Shown here: one piece after another, positions 36,181-44,341 of the stretch | How positions within the stretch are numbered: the first letter of the stretch is position 1 | Layout of the letters: every line of letters starts with the position of its first letter | Source: Sphaerisporangium krabiense | GTDB lineage: Bacteria > Actinomycetota > Actinomycetes > Streptosporangiales > Streptosporangiaceae | DNA length: 64,000 bases | NCBI RefSeq assembly: GCF_014200435.1 | Contig: NZ_JACHBR010000001.1 | Span: 6,363,874-6,427,873, forward strand | Direction of reading: 5' to 3' | Translations under genes and position numbers: made by a program | Notes under the pieces: model-generated | What the model saw: the letters and a program-made list of their open reading frames with translations, nothing else | The model's database searches: none | What the model was told of the DNA's origin: nothing

Positions 36181-37512
36181 TCATGCGGTGGGCATCGCCT
36201 CGCGCGCCGGGTCCGCCTCGCCGCGCGGCCTGACCGTGCGCCGCACCGCCAGGCCGAAGGCCGTCACCAGCAGCCCCGCGACGCCGGCGACGACGAACGG
36301 CCCGGCCGGCCGCCACGTGTCGTACAGCCATCCGCCGAGCGCCGAGATGATCATGATGCCCGCGGCGCCGCAGAGCGTGTGGACGCCGAACGCCGACCCG
36401 CGCACCTCGGCCGGCGCCTGCTGGGCCAGCAGCGGGCCCGCGGTGGTGATCACGGCGATCTCCCCGACGCCCACGAGCACCGCGACGGCCATCATGCCGC
36501 CGCCGAGCGGGTCGTCCACCAGCAGCGTCGACAGGTAGGCCGCGGCGGCCAGCGCCTGGGCGAGCACGACGAGGTCCTGGCGGCGCACCCGGTCGCCGAG
36601 CCAGCCGAACAGCGGCGCGCACAGCAGCGCGACGGTCTGCGAGACGCCCACCACGGCCCCGGCCCTGGCCAGCGCCTCCGCGCTGGACATGCCGCGCGCG
36701 TCGGTGGCGTGGTCGGCGATCCACAGCGTCATGAAGCCGACGACGATGGCCAGGTCCGCGCGCGCGACGAACGACGCGGCGTACGACAGCGCCACGCCGG
36801 GGTCGCGGGCCAGCGCCACCCCCTCGCGCACCAGGCGCGCCAGCGGGACGCGCGCGGCGGCCTCGCTCACCCCGACGGGGGACAGCGTCAGCCACAGCAG
36901 CCCGGCGGTGGCCAGCACGCCCGCGGCGATGAGCAGGAACGCCAGCCGGGTCGCCGCGACCGGCGCGAGCCCGGCCGACTCCAGCGCGCGCGGCAGCCGG
37001 ACCAGCGCCAGCACGGCGAGCACCGCGCCGAGGCCCCCGAACACGCCGATCAGCCCGTAGGACTTGCCGCGCGAACGGGTGCGCACGTAGTCGACGGCGA
37101 TGGTGGAGAGCATGGCGTTCAGCGCCGCCACGCCGAGGCCGAAGACCACGCGCAGCGCGACCAGGACCGTCGTGTTCGCGGCGAAGGGGAACAGCGCCGC
37201 CCCGGCCGCGCACAGCAGCAGCCCGGCGACCACGACGAGCCTGCGGCCGAACCGGTCGGCGAGCGCGCCGTACCAGGCCAGGCTGAGCACCATCGCCAGC
37301 TCGGCGGCGAACCCCAGCAGGCCGACGGTGGTGCCCTGCGAGGACTCCGGCACCCCGAGGACGGTCGTCAGCACGTGCGGCTGGGCCGAGGGCAGGAACG
37401 AGATCACGGCGGTGCCGGCCGTCGCCAGGGTCAGCAGCGCCCACATGTTGCCCTTGGTGATGCCGTCGGCTAACTGCGCGCCCAGCACACGGCGCGGGGA
37501 GGCTGCGGCCAT
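36181..37512 (-). CDS. Major facilitator superfamily (MFS) transporter
   Basis: 443 residues, about 12 membrane segments. The MFS loop after helix 2 is GALADRFGRRLVVVAG and the second-half copy GWLGDRVRRQDLVVLA. RGKSYGLIGVFGG after helix 4 is also typical. The ATG is at 37512. It shares a 102-base divergent promoter region with the third PF04672 methyltransferase gene. Substrate unknown; the general shape is that of drug or metabolite efflux proteins. Confidence 0.88.
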   Translation of the reverse strand: MAAASPRRVLGAQLADGITKGNMWALLTLATAGTAVISFLPSAQPHVLTTVLGVPESSQGTTVGLLGFAAELAMVLSLAWYGALADRFGRRLVVVAGLLLCAAGAALFPFAANTTVLVALRVVFGLGVAALNAMLSTIAVDYVRTRSRGKSYGLIGVFGGLGAVLAVLALVRLPRALESAGLAPVAATRLAFLLIAAGVLATAGLLWLTLSPVGVSEAAARVPLARLVREGVALARDPGVALSYAASFVARADLAIVVGFMTLWIADHATDARGMSSAEALARAGAVVGVSQTVALLCAPLFGWLGDRVRRQDLVVLAQALAAAAYLSTLLVDDPLGGGMMAVAVLVGVGEIAVITTAGPLLAQQAPAEVRGSAFGVHTLCGAAGIMIISALGGWLYDTWRPAGPFVVAGVAGLLVTAFGLAVRRTVRPRGEADPAREAMPTA

Positions 37513-37614
37513 GAGAGGATCATGACACCGGGACTGGGCATTTTTCTACATATGCTCATATTCGTCGACACTTGTTAAGATCGTCGGCGTGAAGCGGATC
37601 AGTGGGGGACTGCG

Positions 37615-38421
37615 ATGAACCCGTCCTCGTTCGGCCCGGGTTTCGACCCCAACACTCCGAACGCGGCGCGTATGTACGACTACTTCCTGGGCGGTAAGGA
37701 CAATTTGCCCGCCGACCGTGAAGCGGCGGACAAGGTGCTCAGGTTCGTCCCGGAAATCCCCATAGGCATCCGCGAAAATCGCGCCTTTCTTGTTCGCGCG
37801 GTACGGTTCCTCGCCGATCAGGGCATCCGGCAGTTCCTCGACATCGGCGCCGGGCTCCCCACGCAGCGCAACGTGCACCAGGTGGCCGCCGAGCACGCGC
37901 CCGGCTCCCGCACCGTCTACGTCGACAACGACCCGCAGGTGCTCGTGCACGCCCGCGCCCTGCTCCAGGACAGCCCGCAGGTACTGGTCGTCGAGGGCGA
38001 CCTGCGGCGTCCGGAGGAGATACTCGCCGACCCGGCGCTGCGCCGCCACCTGGACCTCGGCCGACCCGTCGCCGTGCTCCTGCTGGCGATCGTCCACTTC
38101 ATCAGGGACTCCGAGGACCCGGCCGGCGTCATCGCCAAGATCCGCGGCGCGCTCCCGCCCGGCAGCTACATGGCCATCTCACACGTCGCCGTGGACGAGC
38201 GGCCCCAGGCCGCCCCGGGCGTCGAGCGCGTCTACAGCGGCGCCTCCGCCCAGTTCGTGGCGCGGATGTCGCGCGAGATCGAGCCGTTCTTCGACGGGCT
38301 CGACCTGGTCGAGCCGGGCATCGTGAACCTGCACCAATGGCGCTCCGACCTGCCCGTGGTCGCCCCCGAGCTGGACAGGATCGGCGCCTACTTCCTGTGC
38401 GGGGTCGGCCGGGTCCGATAG
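37615..38421 (+). CDS. PF04672-family SAM-dependent methyltransferase (paralog 3)
   Basis: 268 residues, ATG start with a GTGGGGGA ribosome-binding site. Motifs: RMYDYFLGGKDNLPADREAADK, FLDIGAGLPTQRNVHQVA (Ala where the other two have Thr), VYVDNDPQVLVHARALL and FFDGLDLVEPGIVNLHQWR. The short, AT-richer gap before it is shared with the divergent MFS gene. Substrate unknown. Confidence 0.93.
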   Translation: MNPSSFGPGFDPNTPNAARMYDYFLGGKDNLPADREAADKVLRFVPEIPIGIRENRAFLVRAVRFLADQGIRQFLDIGAGLPTQRNVHQVAAEHAPGSRTVYVDNDPQVLVHARALLQDSPQVLVVEGDLRRPEEILADPALRRHLDLGRPVAVLLLAIVHFIRDSEDPAGVIAKIRGALPPGSYMAISHVAVDERPQAAPGVERVYSGASAQFVARMSREIEPFFDGLDLVEPGIVNLHQWRSDLPVVAPELDRIGAYFLCGVGRVR

Positions 38422-38458
38422 GGGGACCGGCGGGCCCGCGGCCCGCCGGTCGCCGGGG

Positions 38459-39703
38459 TCAGCGTCCGCCGAACCGCAGGCGCGCGACGCGGCCCTGTTC
38501 GCCGGACGCCCAGCAGCTCAGGTCCGGCGCGCACGCGACGGTGTCGAAGGACCCGCCGTCGAAGGCCCGCCACCGCGCCCCGGCGGAGAGCGTCACGTCG
38601 CTGCCGGACGGCCCCACCGCGACGGCGGCGAACGGGGCCCAGGGAAGCCAGGTCACGCCCGATCGGTAGGCCGCGGGAGGCTCCGCGGCCGGCCTCCAGG
38701 TGGCGCCGCCGTCCTCGGTCACCGCGGCGGCGTCCGGCGACGCCTGGCCGGCGCGGTAGTCGCCGCCCACCGCGATGCCGTGCCGCGGGTCGCGGAACGC
38801 CAGCGCGAACACCCCGCGCGCCGGGTCGCCCGCGGGGATCGGGGTGTCGGACACCTTCCAGGTGCGGCCCCGGTCGCGCGAGTGGAAGACGCGCGAGCGC
38901 GCGCCGCCGCCCGAGGCCAGCCACACGTCCCGGTCGCCGGCCGTCGCCAGGCACTGGCCGCTCGCGGCGAACCCGGCCTCGCCGGGGAGCGCCTCCGGCA
39001 TGCCCGCCGAGGGCAGCACGCGCCAGCTCCGCCCGCCGTCGTCGGTGGACAGGACGCGGAACCTGCCGTCCACGGGGTCGCTCATGGCGAGCCCGTGCCT
39101 GCGGTCGAAGAAGGCCATGCAGTCGTAGAAGGCGCGCGGCTCGTCGTTGCGGAAGGTCTCCGCCCAGGTGCGCCCGCCGTCCTCGGTGCGGTAGACGCGG
39201 GACGCCTCGCCCTCGCCGATGGACAGGACCACGGCGGTGCGCGCGTCGAACGCCTCGATGTCGCGGAACTCCAGGCCGGAGGCGCCGGGCGGGCCGGACG
39301 CCGTCCAGTGCGCGCCGCCGTCGCCGGTGCGCAGCACGGTGCCGAGCGAGCCGGACGCCCACGCGACGCGCCCGCTCACAGGGGAGAGCCCGCGCAGGCG
39401 CGCGGTGCTGCCGGTCGGGGTGAGCCGCCAGGTGAGGCGGCGCGCGAGGTCGTCCACGCCGGCCGCGGCGCCGGAGTCCACGGCGGACGGGAGGCCGAGA
39501 GCCGGGCCGGAGTCCACGGCGGACGGCAGGTCGCGGGCAGGGCCGGGGGGTTCGGTCTCGGCGTGCGCCGGGGCGGTGGTCGCCAGGACCGCGACGGCCG
39601 CCGCGACGGCGAGAGCGGTTCGCGGCCTCAAGCGGGGGATCGGGGACTCGGGGGGTATGGGGGGTATGGGGGGCATGGGGGGCATGGGGGGCATGGGGGG
39701 CAT
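38459..39703 (-). CDS. Secreted YCF48/sortilin-like beta-propeller protein
   Basis: About 414 residues. The start is unsure: four in-frame ATGs lie in a 9-base tandem repeat (39703, 39694, 39685, 39676) and another at 39739. After a Met/Ile-Pro-Pro run comes a signal peptide ending in APAHA. Blades repeat the BNR-type motif S/T-x-D-G-G-x-x-W (RTGDGGAHWTAS, RTEDGGRTWAET, STDDGGRSWRVL, HSRDRGRTWKVS, VTEDGGATWRPA). Also present is a degenerate 14-residue direct repeat of DLPSAVDSGPA type before the first blade. YCF48-like proteins aid photosystem assembly in cyanobacteria; in actinomycetes they are called oxidoreductases without proof. No catalytic motif seen. Confidence 0.8.
   Translation of the reverse strand: MPPMPPMPPMPPIPPIPPESPIPRLRPRTALAVAAAVAVLATTAPAHAETEPPGPARDLPSAVDSGPALGLPSAVDSGAAAGVDDLARRLTWRLTPTGSTARLRGLSPVSGRVAWASGSLGTVLRTGDGGAHWTASGPPGASGLEFRDIEAFDARTAVVLSIGEGEASRVYRTEDGGRTWAETFRNDEPRAFYDCMAFFDRRHGLAMSDPVDGRFRVLSTDDGGRSWRVLPSAGMPEALPGEAGFAASGQCLATAGDRDVWLASGGGARSRVFHSRDRGRTWKVSDTPIPAGDPARGVFALAFRDPRHGIAVGGDYRAGQASPDAAAVTEDGGATWRPAAEPPAAYRSGVTWLPWAPFAAVAVGPSGSDVTLSAGARWRAFDGGSFDTVACAPDLSCWASGEQGRVARLRFGGR
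39650..39703. repeat. Six 9-nt tandem repeats carrying in-frame start codons
   Basis: Six GGGGGG(T/C)AT units on the + strand. Read on the coding strand they give ATG-CCC-CCC four times and ATA-CCC-CCC twice, at the start of the YCF48-like gene. Each ATG unit is an in-frame possible start codon. Confidence 0.95.
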
Positions 39704-39853
39704 GGGGGGAACGTAGCGAACGGGATCACATCCGTCCACGGTCCCGCCGCGGACGCGGACGTCGGCGCGCCCGCGGCGGGACCACTGGGCCCGGACGCGT
39801 GCCCGGCCCCGCCGTGGCGGCGGCGGCGCCGGGCGTCCGGCCCTCCGGGATGG

Positions 39854-40363
39854 TCAGCCGACCTGAAGGTCCACGCAGTTGTAGAAGGCGTTCGCGGTGT
39901 CGTAGACGTTCCAGACCGCCAGCACCTTGGTCCTGCCGGTGACGTTGCCGAGGTTCACCGTGTGGGACACGGTGGAGCCGGGCTGCGCGCCGTTGTCGTT
40001 GATCGACGCGACGCGGGTGCCGCCGACGTAGTAGTCCCAGGTGCTGGTCCTGTGCCGGGCGGTGAGCACCCAGGTGAAGGTGACGGTCCTGCCCACGCGG
40101 GCCGCGGGCCACGCCTTGCTCTCGTCGCTGAGCTGGGCGAACCTGCCGACGTTGCCGTGGCAGTTGCGCAGGCCCTTCGGGCCCTCGACGCTCTGCGGCT
40201 CCCAGACGATGTCGCCGCAGTTGGAGACGGCGCCGCGGGCGCAGTTGGCCTGCCGGCTCGGCGGCGAGGAGATGTAGCCGTGGGCGTTGGCGGGGGAGGC
40301 CACGAACACCGTGGCGCCGATGGCCATCACGGCGGCGGCGAACAGCGTGATCGTTCTTCGCAT
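39854..40363 (-). CDS. Lytic polysaccharide monooxygenase, family AA10
   Basis: 169 residues, single domain. The signal peptide ends in SPANA, exposing His28 (HGYISSPPSR) as the N-terminal residue. With His104 (TARHRTSTW) it forms the copper histidine brace. NAFYNCVDLQV near the end supplies the axial aromatic. Four Cys residues can make the usual two disulfides. AA10 enzymes cleave chitin or cellulose oxidatively. There is no carbohydrate-binding module. The ATG has AAGGAG upstream, and a palindrome at 40403-40417 sits in its promoter region. The GlcNAc transporter genes at 47-51 kb could take up products of chitin breakdown. Confidence 0.95.
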   Translation of the reverse strand: MRRTITLFAAAVMAIGATVFVASPANAHGYISSPPSRQANCARGAVSNCGDIVWEPQSVEGPKGLRNCHGNVGRFAQLSDESKAWPAARVGRTVTFTWVLTARHRTSTWDYYVGGTRVASINDNGAQPGSTVSHTVNLGNVTGRTKVLAVWNVYDTANAFYNCVDLQVG

Positions 40364-40402
40364 GTGGTGCTCCTTACTGTGCTGGGGGGTGCTCCTAGTT
40401 TG

Positions 40403-40417
40403 TAGGAAACTTTCCTA
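40403..40417. promoter_or_regulatory. Palindrome TAGGAAACTTTCCTA upstream of the LPMO gene
   Basis: A perfect 7+1+7 palindrome 39 bases upstream of the LPMO ATG. Its position fits an operator or promoter element for a carbohydrate-response regulator. I cannot name the regulator. Confidence 0.65.
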
Positions 40418-40433
40418 AGGGTAAATGCGTTGA

Positions 40434-40458
40434 TGACAGAAGTTTTGTCGTTCTGTCA
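40434..40458. promoter_or_regulatory. Inverted repeat TGACAGAA / TTCTGTCA
   Basis: Two perfect 8-base arms separated by nine bases, 16 bases beyond the LPMO palindrome. It could be an operator for either divergent gene. Confidence 0.5.
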
Positions 40459-40727
40459 GAACGTTTCGGGCTGAAGGGATCTTGATTGGTAATTGGAACG
40501 ATCCTTACTGTGGCGACGTTTACCGCTGATGCCGTTGATAGCCGGATATGTGGCTTAAGTGGAGAAAACTGAGCTTTTGGGCTATATGGGGTGAATAGTC
40601 GAGTTTGCCGCAACTACCGTGGCAGGCAAGTATGGCGTCGTCTCGACGCTCCCGGGAGTTCGGATCCGGCGCTGCGCCGGCCCGCGGCAAGGACGGGCCG
40701 CGAACCCTCCGACACGGAGTGATCCTC

Positions 40728-41168
40728 ATGCTGAAACACGCTCTCGCCGCCTGCGCGATCGCGGCGTCCGGCCTCATGGCACCGGTGGCCGCGCAGGCTC
40801 CGCCCGCCGGCGCCGCTGTGGTCCGGCATGTGTCCGAGCACGGCCACATGGCGCCCGTCGGCGACGACTGTCGCTACCGGTCGTGCCGCAGCGAGAGACC
40901 GCGGCGGTACGGCGGCTCGAGTTCGAGCGGTAGCAGTAGCAGTAGTTCGAGCAGTTCGAGTAGCTCGAGCAGTTCCAGTAGTTCGAGTAGCTCGAGCAGT
41001 TCCACCGGCTCCAGCGGTTCGGGCCGCGGTTGGCGGGACGACTGGGACCGCCGGGGCGGGGGCTCCGGTTCCAGTTCCAGTTCCAGCAGTTCGAGCAGCT
41101 CAAGCAGCTCGAGTAGCTCCAGCAGTTCGAGCAGTTCGAGTAGTTCCAGCGGTTCGAGCGGTGACTAG
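40728..41168 (+). CDS. Secreted poly-serine protein
   Basis: 146 residues from the ATG at 40728 (GGAG eight bases upstream). The signal peptide is followed by a short His- and Cys-containing segment (VRHVSEHGHMAPVGDDCRYRSC) and then two uninterrupted serine runs of 24 and 27 residues, split by GRGWRDDWDRRGGG. The runs mix AGC, AGT, TCG, TCC and TCA codons, so they are not simple slippage of one codon; the amino-acid sequence seems selected. Ends Gly-Asp. Poly-Ser runs form flexible, often glycosylated linkers. Function unknown. Confidence 0.8.
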   Translation: MLKHALAACAIAASGLMAPVAAQAPPAGAAVVRHVSEHGHMAPVGDDCRYRSCRSERPRRYGGSSSSGSSSSSSSSSSSSSSSSSSSSSSSSTGSSGSGRGWRDDWDRRGGGSGSSSSSSSSSSSSSSSSSSSSSSSSSSSGSSGD

Positions 41169-41230
41169 GACGCGGTCACGGACGCGGCGCCCGCCGGTCC
41201 GGCGCCGCGCCGGCGGCGTGCCGGGCTCGG

Positions 41231-41836
41231 TCAGACCAGGGCCCTCACGATGAGATCGGCCACCATGTCGGGGTCGATGTGGTGGCCCGTCAGCATGCAG
41301 AGGCTCTCCTGGTAGAGCAGCACGGCGGCGAAGGTGGCCGCGGCGGCCTCCAGGCGCGCCGCGTCGCCGCGGCCGCCGGGCAGGGTCAGCTCGAGGACGA
41401 AGCTCGCGCGGCGGATGATCTCGGCGTTGAGGTTGCGCAGCCGTTCGCGCACCGAGCCGTGGGTGTCGGCCTCGCGGAACAGGATGCGGCGCATCGCCGG
41501 GGAGGCGCGCAGCGGCACGCGGCGGGCCAGGCGGGCGAGCGCGCCGGCCGGGTCGCCGGGGACCTCCTCGACGGGCTCGTCGCCCATGTCGTCGACGCGG
41601 GTGCGCTCCCCGACGAGCGTGACGAGCACGTCGATCTTGCGGGGGAAGTAGTGGAAGACGAGCCCCTTGGGAACCTCGGCCCGTTTGGCGATCTCCGCGG
41701 TGGCGGTGGCCTCGTAGCCGCCGCCGGCGAACAGCTCCTCCGCGGCGTCCAGGATGCGGGTGCGGGCGTCCGGCCATGCCTCGCCGGTCCCGGACCGCCG
41801 CCGGGCGGCCCGGGACCACAGGGACGGATTGATCAC
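41231..41836 (-). CDS. TetR-family transcriptional regulator
   Basis: 201 residues, GTG at 41836 overlapping the SPW gene stop by four bases. The N-terminal helix-turn-helix is clear: RTRILDAAEELFAGGGYEATATAEIAKRAEVPKGLVFHYFPRKIDVL. The C-terminal domain is a generic TetR ligand domain. It is the second gene of a pair with the SPW-repeat protein, and the TetR-like operator at 42237-42254 upstream of the pair suggests autoregulation. Ligand unknown. Confidence 0.92.
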   Translation of the reverse strand: MINPSLWSRAARRRSGTGEAWPDARTRILDAAEELFAGGGYEATATAEIAKRAEVPKGLVFHYFPRKIDVLVTLVGERTRVDDMGDEPVEEVPGDPAGALARLARRVPLRASPAMRRILFREADTHGSVRERLRNLNAEIIRRASFVLELTLPGGRGDAARLEAAAATFAAVLLYQESLCMLTGHHIDPDMVADLIVRALV

Positions 41837-42186
41837 GCGTGCGTCGGCGCCCGGGTGCCGACGCGGGTCTGAAGGGCCGTCCACAGCCCGACGATAACCG
41901 TCACGCCGCCGGCGATCCACGCCGTCCACGCGGCGGCGCCGTCGCCGTCGAAGCCGAACGCGAAGGGGGACAGGAACAGCAGTGCTCCGAAGGCCGCCGT
42001 GACCCAGGAGCTCGCGCCGCCCGCGCCGAGCAGCGACCAGAGCGCGGAGATGAGGAGCAGGCCGCCGACCAGCAGCAGGGGCTGGGCGGCGGCGCGGGTG
42101 CCGTCCGCCCACAGGAACGGCGCGAGGACCGCCGCCGCGCCCGCCAGGAACGCGACGACGTCGGCCCAGGATTTGGAGAGGTCCAT
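41833..42186 (-). CDS. SPW-repeat membrane protein
   Basis: 117 residues with four hydrophobic helices in two similar halves: SWADVVAFLAGAAAVLAPFLW and SWVTAAFGALLFLSPFAFGF. This is the two-fold SPW-repeat arrangement common in actinobacteria (first Pro/Trp position variable here). Function of the family is unknown. Translational overlap with the TetR gene indicates a regulatory unit in which the membrane protein is the probable target. Confidence 0.85.
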   Translation of the reverse strand: MDLSKSWADVVAFLAGAAAVLAPFLWADGTRAAAQPLLLVGGLLLISALWSLLGAGGASSWVTAAFGALLFLSPFAFGFDGDGAAAWTAWIAGGVTVIVGLWTALQTRVGTRAPTHA

Positions 42187-42236
42187 TCGTGCCTCCGGCG
42201 AAGAGAGAGGTGTCGTGCCCTTCGACCGTCGTCCTG

Positions 42237-42254
42237 ATTGACCGACCGGTCAAT
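42237..42254. promoter_or_regulatory. TetR-type operator upstream of the SPW-TetR operon
   Basis: ATTGACC and GGTCAAT are perfect arms around a 4-base spacer, 50 bases upstream of the SPW start. The adjoining GTTCGCGAAC (42255-42264) is a second perfect palindrome. The first is the better operator for the downstream TetR protein. Confidence 0.7.
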
Positions 42255-42437
42255 GTTCGCGAACGTTACGAACTGCTCACTGTGCGGGGTGGTTCCCTGG
42301 CGGCGCGGAAGGCCGCCCCGCCGGAGCCGGACCCGCCCCAGGACAAGGCGCCCGCCGCACCGGGTCACGGCCGGTACGGCGGGCGCCGCTCGAGGGCCCC
42401 GCCGGCCCGGGGGCGGTCCGGGCGGGGCGGGGCGGGG

Positions 42438-43475
42438 TCACCAGGAGCGGTGGCGGGTCCTGAAGAGCTGGCCGCGGACGGCGCCGCCGTCGAACACGGT
42501 CGTGTGCAGGTTGGCGTACCAGTTCTTCGGGTTCCTCCTGATGCCGTCCGCGATCTCGTCCTTGACGGGCGCGGCGCCGGCGATGCCGTAGATCGAGGCG
42601 GGCAGCCCGTTGGCGTCGGCGAACAGGTCGGCCACCACCTCGCCGTTGCGGCCCTTCTTGCCGCGGTGGACGTGGCCGTTGGTCACCGGGTCGAGGCGGT
42701 CCCAGACCGTGGCGTAGTAGATCTTCGACCCGCGGACGCCGAACAGCCACTCGGCGTGCCCGTCGCGGTCGCCGGTCCTCTTCGGCGGAGCGGGCACCTC
42801 CTGCCCGCCGTCGGCGCGGACGCCGAACGAGGCGCGCGTGCCGTCGGCCAGCAGCGCGGCCAGGTCGACGCCACGGGGCAGCCGGTGGAGCTGGGCGCGG
42901 ACGGCGCCGCCGGGGAACTCGCCGGTGTGCAGGTTCACGTACCAGTTCTTCGGATTCTTCGTGATCCTGGACAGCAGGGCGCGGTCGCCGACCTTGAGGC
43001 GTCCCGCCACGGCGCTCGCCGTTCCGGGCAGCGCCTCGGCGAAGAAGCCGATCTTCACCTCGCCGTTGGTCCCGGCCTTGCCCTGGTGGATGTGAAAGGC
43101 CGTCGGGGCCGCGATGCCCTTCCAGCGCACGGCGTAGGAGACCTGGTCGCCGCTGATGCGCACCACGGCGTAGGCGCCGCCGTCCTTGTCTCCCACGGCC
43201 GGGCCGCCCTTGACGGGTACTTCCTCCCGGCCGCTGAGCCGGGCCGCGAAGTAGACGGCGGGGGTGTGCGTGCCGCCCGCCGCCCTGGAGGTATCGGCGG
43301 AGGTCTGCCCGGCGGCGTGACCGGCGTGCGAGGTCACCTGCGAGACGCCGTGCGAAGAACCGTGGGAGGGGTCGTGCGCGGCGTTCGCGGCCGGCGGGAA
43401 GGCGGCGGCGAGCAGACCGGCGGCCGTTCCGGCGGCCAGACCGGCGAAAGGCAGGGCGAGGGTGCGCTTGGCCAT
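42438..43475 (-). CDS. Secreted protein with two CHRD domains
   Basis: 345 residues. The signal peptide ends near residue 32 (AANA). A His/Ser/Gly-rich segment follows (HDPSHGSSHGVSQVTSHAGH), then two CHRD domains, each with an AF/GHVHxGKxGxNGEV block and a NPKNWYxNLHT...FxGGAVRxQL block. CHRD domains are found in chordin and in many bacterial secreted proteins of unknown role; the His clusters could bind metal. The gene lies behind an ECF-type promoter-like sequence and next to a sigma/anti-sigma pair on the same strand, so it may be a target of that sigma factor. Confidence 0.88.
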   Translation of the reverse strand: MAKRTLALPFAGLAAGTAAGLLAAAFPPAANAAHDPSHGSSHGVSQVTSHAGHAAGQTSADTSRAAGGTHTPAVYFAARLSGREEVPVKGGPAVGDKDGGAYAVVRISGDQVSYAVRWKGIAAPTAFHIHQGKAGTNGEVKIGFFAEALPGTASAVAGRLKVGDRALLSRITKNPKNWYVNLHTGEFPGGAVRAQLHRLPRGVDLAALLADGTRASFGVRADGGQEVPAPPKRTGDRDGHAEWLFGVRGSKIYYATVWDRLDPVTNGHVHRGKKGRNGEVVADLFADANGLPASIYGIAGAAPVKDEIADGIRRNPKNWYANLHTTVFDGGAVRGQLFRTRHRSW

Positions 43476-43539
43476 GATGAACCTCTCATTTTCCGCGTCG
43501 AGGGTGTCGAGGGTGCGGTGTCGGTGTTTCCGGCACTAG

Positions 43540-43565
43540 TACGGGGCCGGGGGCGGAAGAGGTTC
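43540..43565 (-). promoter_or_regulatory. ECF-type promoter-like sequence before the CHRD gene
   Basis: On the minus strand GAACC (43561-43565) is followed after 17 bases by CGTA (43540-43543), close to the AAC...CGT pattern of ECF sigma promoters. It lies about 65 bases before the CHRD start. It was found by eye. Confidence 0.45.
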
Positions 43566-43636
43566 AATTCGCGGACCGGTAAAACTACATGGACAACGGC
43601 CTGGCGCCGCCCGGTGGGAAAGGTTATCCTGCCAGG

Positions 43637-44341
43637 TCAGACATTCACCGTGAGAAGTGTCGCCCCGGTTGAGGCGGTCACCTCGAAATGGTCGATACGG
43701 TCGGGCGGCAACGCGCTCCCGCCGTGCACATAAAGGGGTTCCGGCGAGCCCGGAATTCCATATCCCTTTTCCGGGACCGCCCATCCGGTGACGACGCGCC
43801 TTTCGCCTTTTTCGGTGACGGCGACCAGCGTGCACTCCAGAGGACCCTTGAGGCCGCGCAGCTCCAGGGCCACGTGCGTGCCCCAGTCCTTGCCCTCCAG
43901 CACCAGCCCGCCCGACACGCCGGGGACGCTGCCGGGCCGCCCGGGGATGGGGACGCCGGCCTTGTAGTACGCCTCGGCGGGACCGTGCGCGGAGTGACCG
44001 GGCCCGAAGGACGGCCCGCCGGTGACGGTCGCGCCGACCGCGATGCCGCCCAGGACCAGCGCCGCCGCGGCGGCCAGGCCCCCGGCGTACCGGGTGAGCC
44101 TCGCGCGCCGGCCCGCGGCCCGGTCGCGCCGCACGAGGCGGAGCAGCCGCTCGGGGGCGTGCTCCTCGCCGTCGTCCTCCAGGGGAGGGAGCCCGGCGAG
44201 CGCGCCCGCCGGTCCGGACAGCTCCGACAGCTCGGCCCGGCACGCGGCGCAGCCCGCCAGGTGCGCGGCGAAGGCCAGGCGGTCGGGCTCCTCCAGCAGG
44301 CCGAGGGCGTAGGCGCCCACGTCGGTGTGCTCGACGGTCAC
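43637..44341 (-). CDS. Anti-sigma factor, RskA-like (zinc-finger plus membrane helix)
   Basis: 234 residues, GTG at 44341 overlapping the sigma gene stop by four bases. Residues ~1-50 are a cytoplasmic anti-sigma domain with the HxxxCxxC motif (HLAGCAAC). One membrane helix is near residues 88-106 (GGLAAAAALVLGGIAVGATV). The rest is an extracytoplasmic RskA-type domain. It should hold the cognate ECF sigma factor at the membrane until proteolysis or redox change releases it. Confidence 0.92.
   Translation of the reverse strand: MTVEHTDVGAYALGLLEEPDRLAFAAHLAGCAACRAELSELSGPAGALAGLPPLEDDGEEHAPERLLRLVRRDRAAGRRARLTRYAGGLAAAAALVLGGIAVGATVTGGPSFGPGHSAHGPAEAYYKAGVPIPGRPGSVPGVSGGLVLEGKDWGTHVALELRGLKGPLECTLVAVTEKGERRVVTGWAVPEKGYGIPGSPEPLYVHGGSALPPDRIDHFEVTASTGATLLTVNV

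Larger units (their letters stand above)
40364..40727. promoter_or_regulatory. Regulatory region between divergent LPMO and poly-serine genes
   Basis: About 360 bases, clearly AT-richer than the rest of the window. It holds the palindrome at 40403-40417 and the inverted repeat at 40434-40458, both nearer the LPMO gene. TTGATT near 40484 could be part of a promoter. No supported gene. Confidence 0.6.

Noticed and set aside
36008..36538. Plus-strand frame across the double hairpin and the MFS 3' end
   Set aside because: It is antisense to the MFS gene and includes the inverted repeats; there is no ribosome-binding site.
40774..41103. Minus-strand Ser/Asn/Cys/Tyr-rich frame opposite the poly-serine gene
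   Set aside because: It is the mirror of the serine-codon runs, and the plus-strand frame has a signal peptide and ribosome-binding site.
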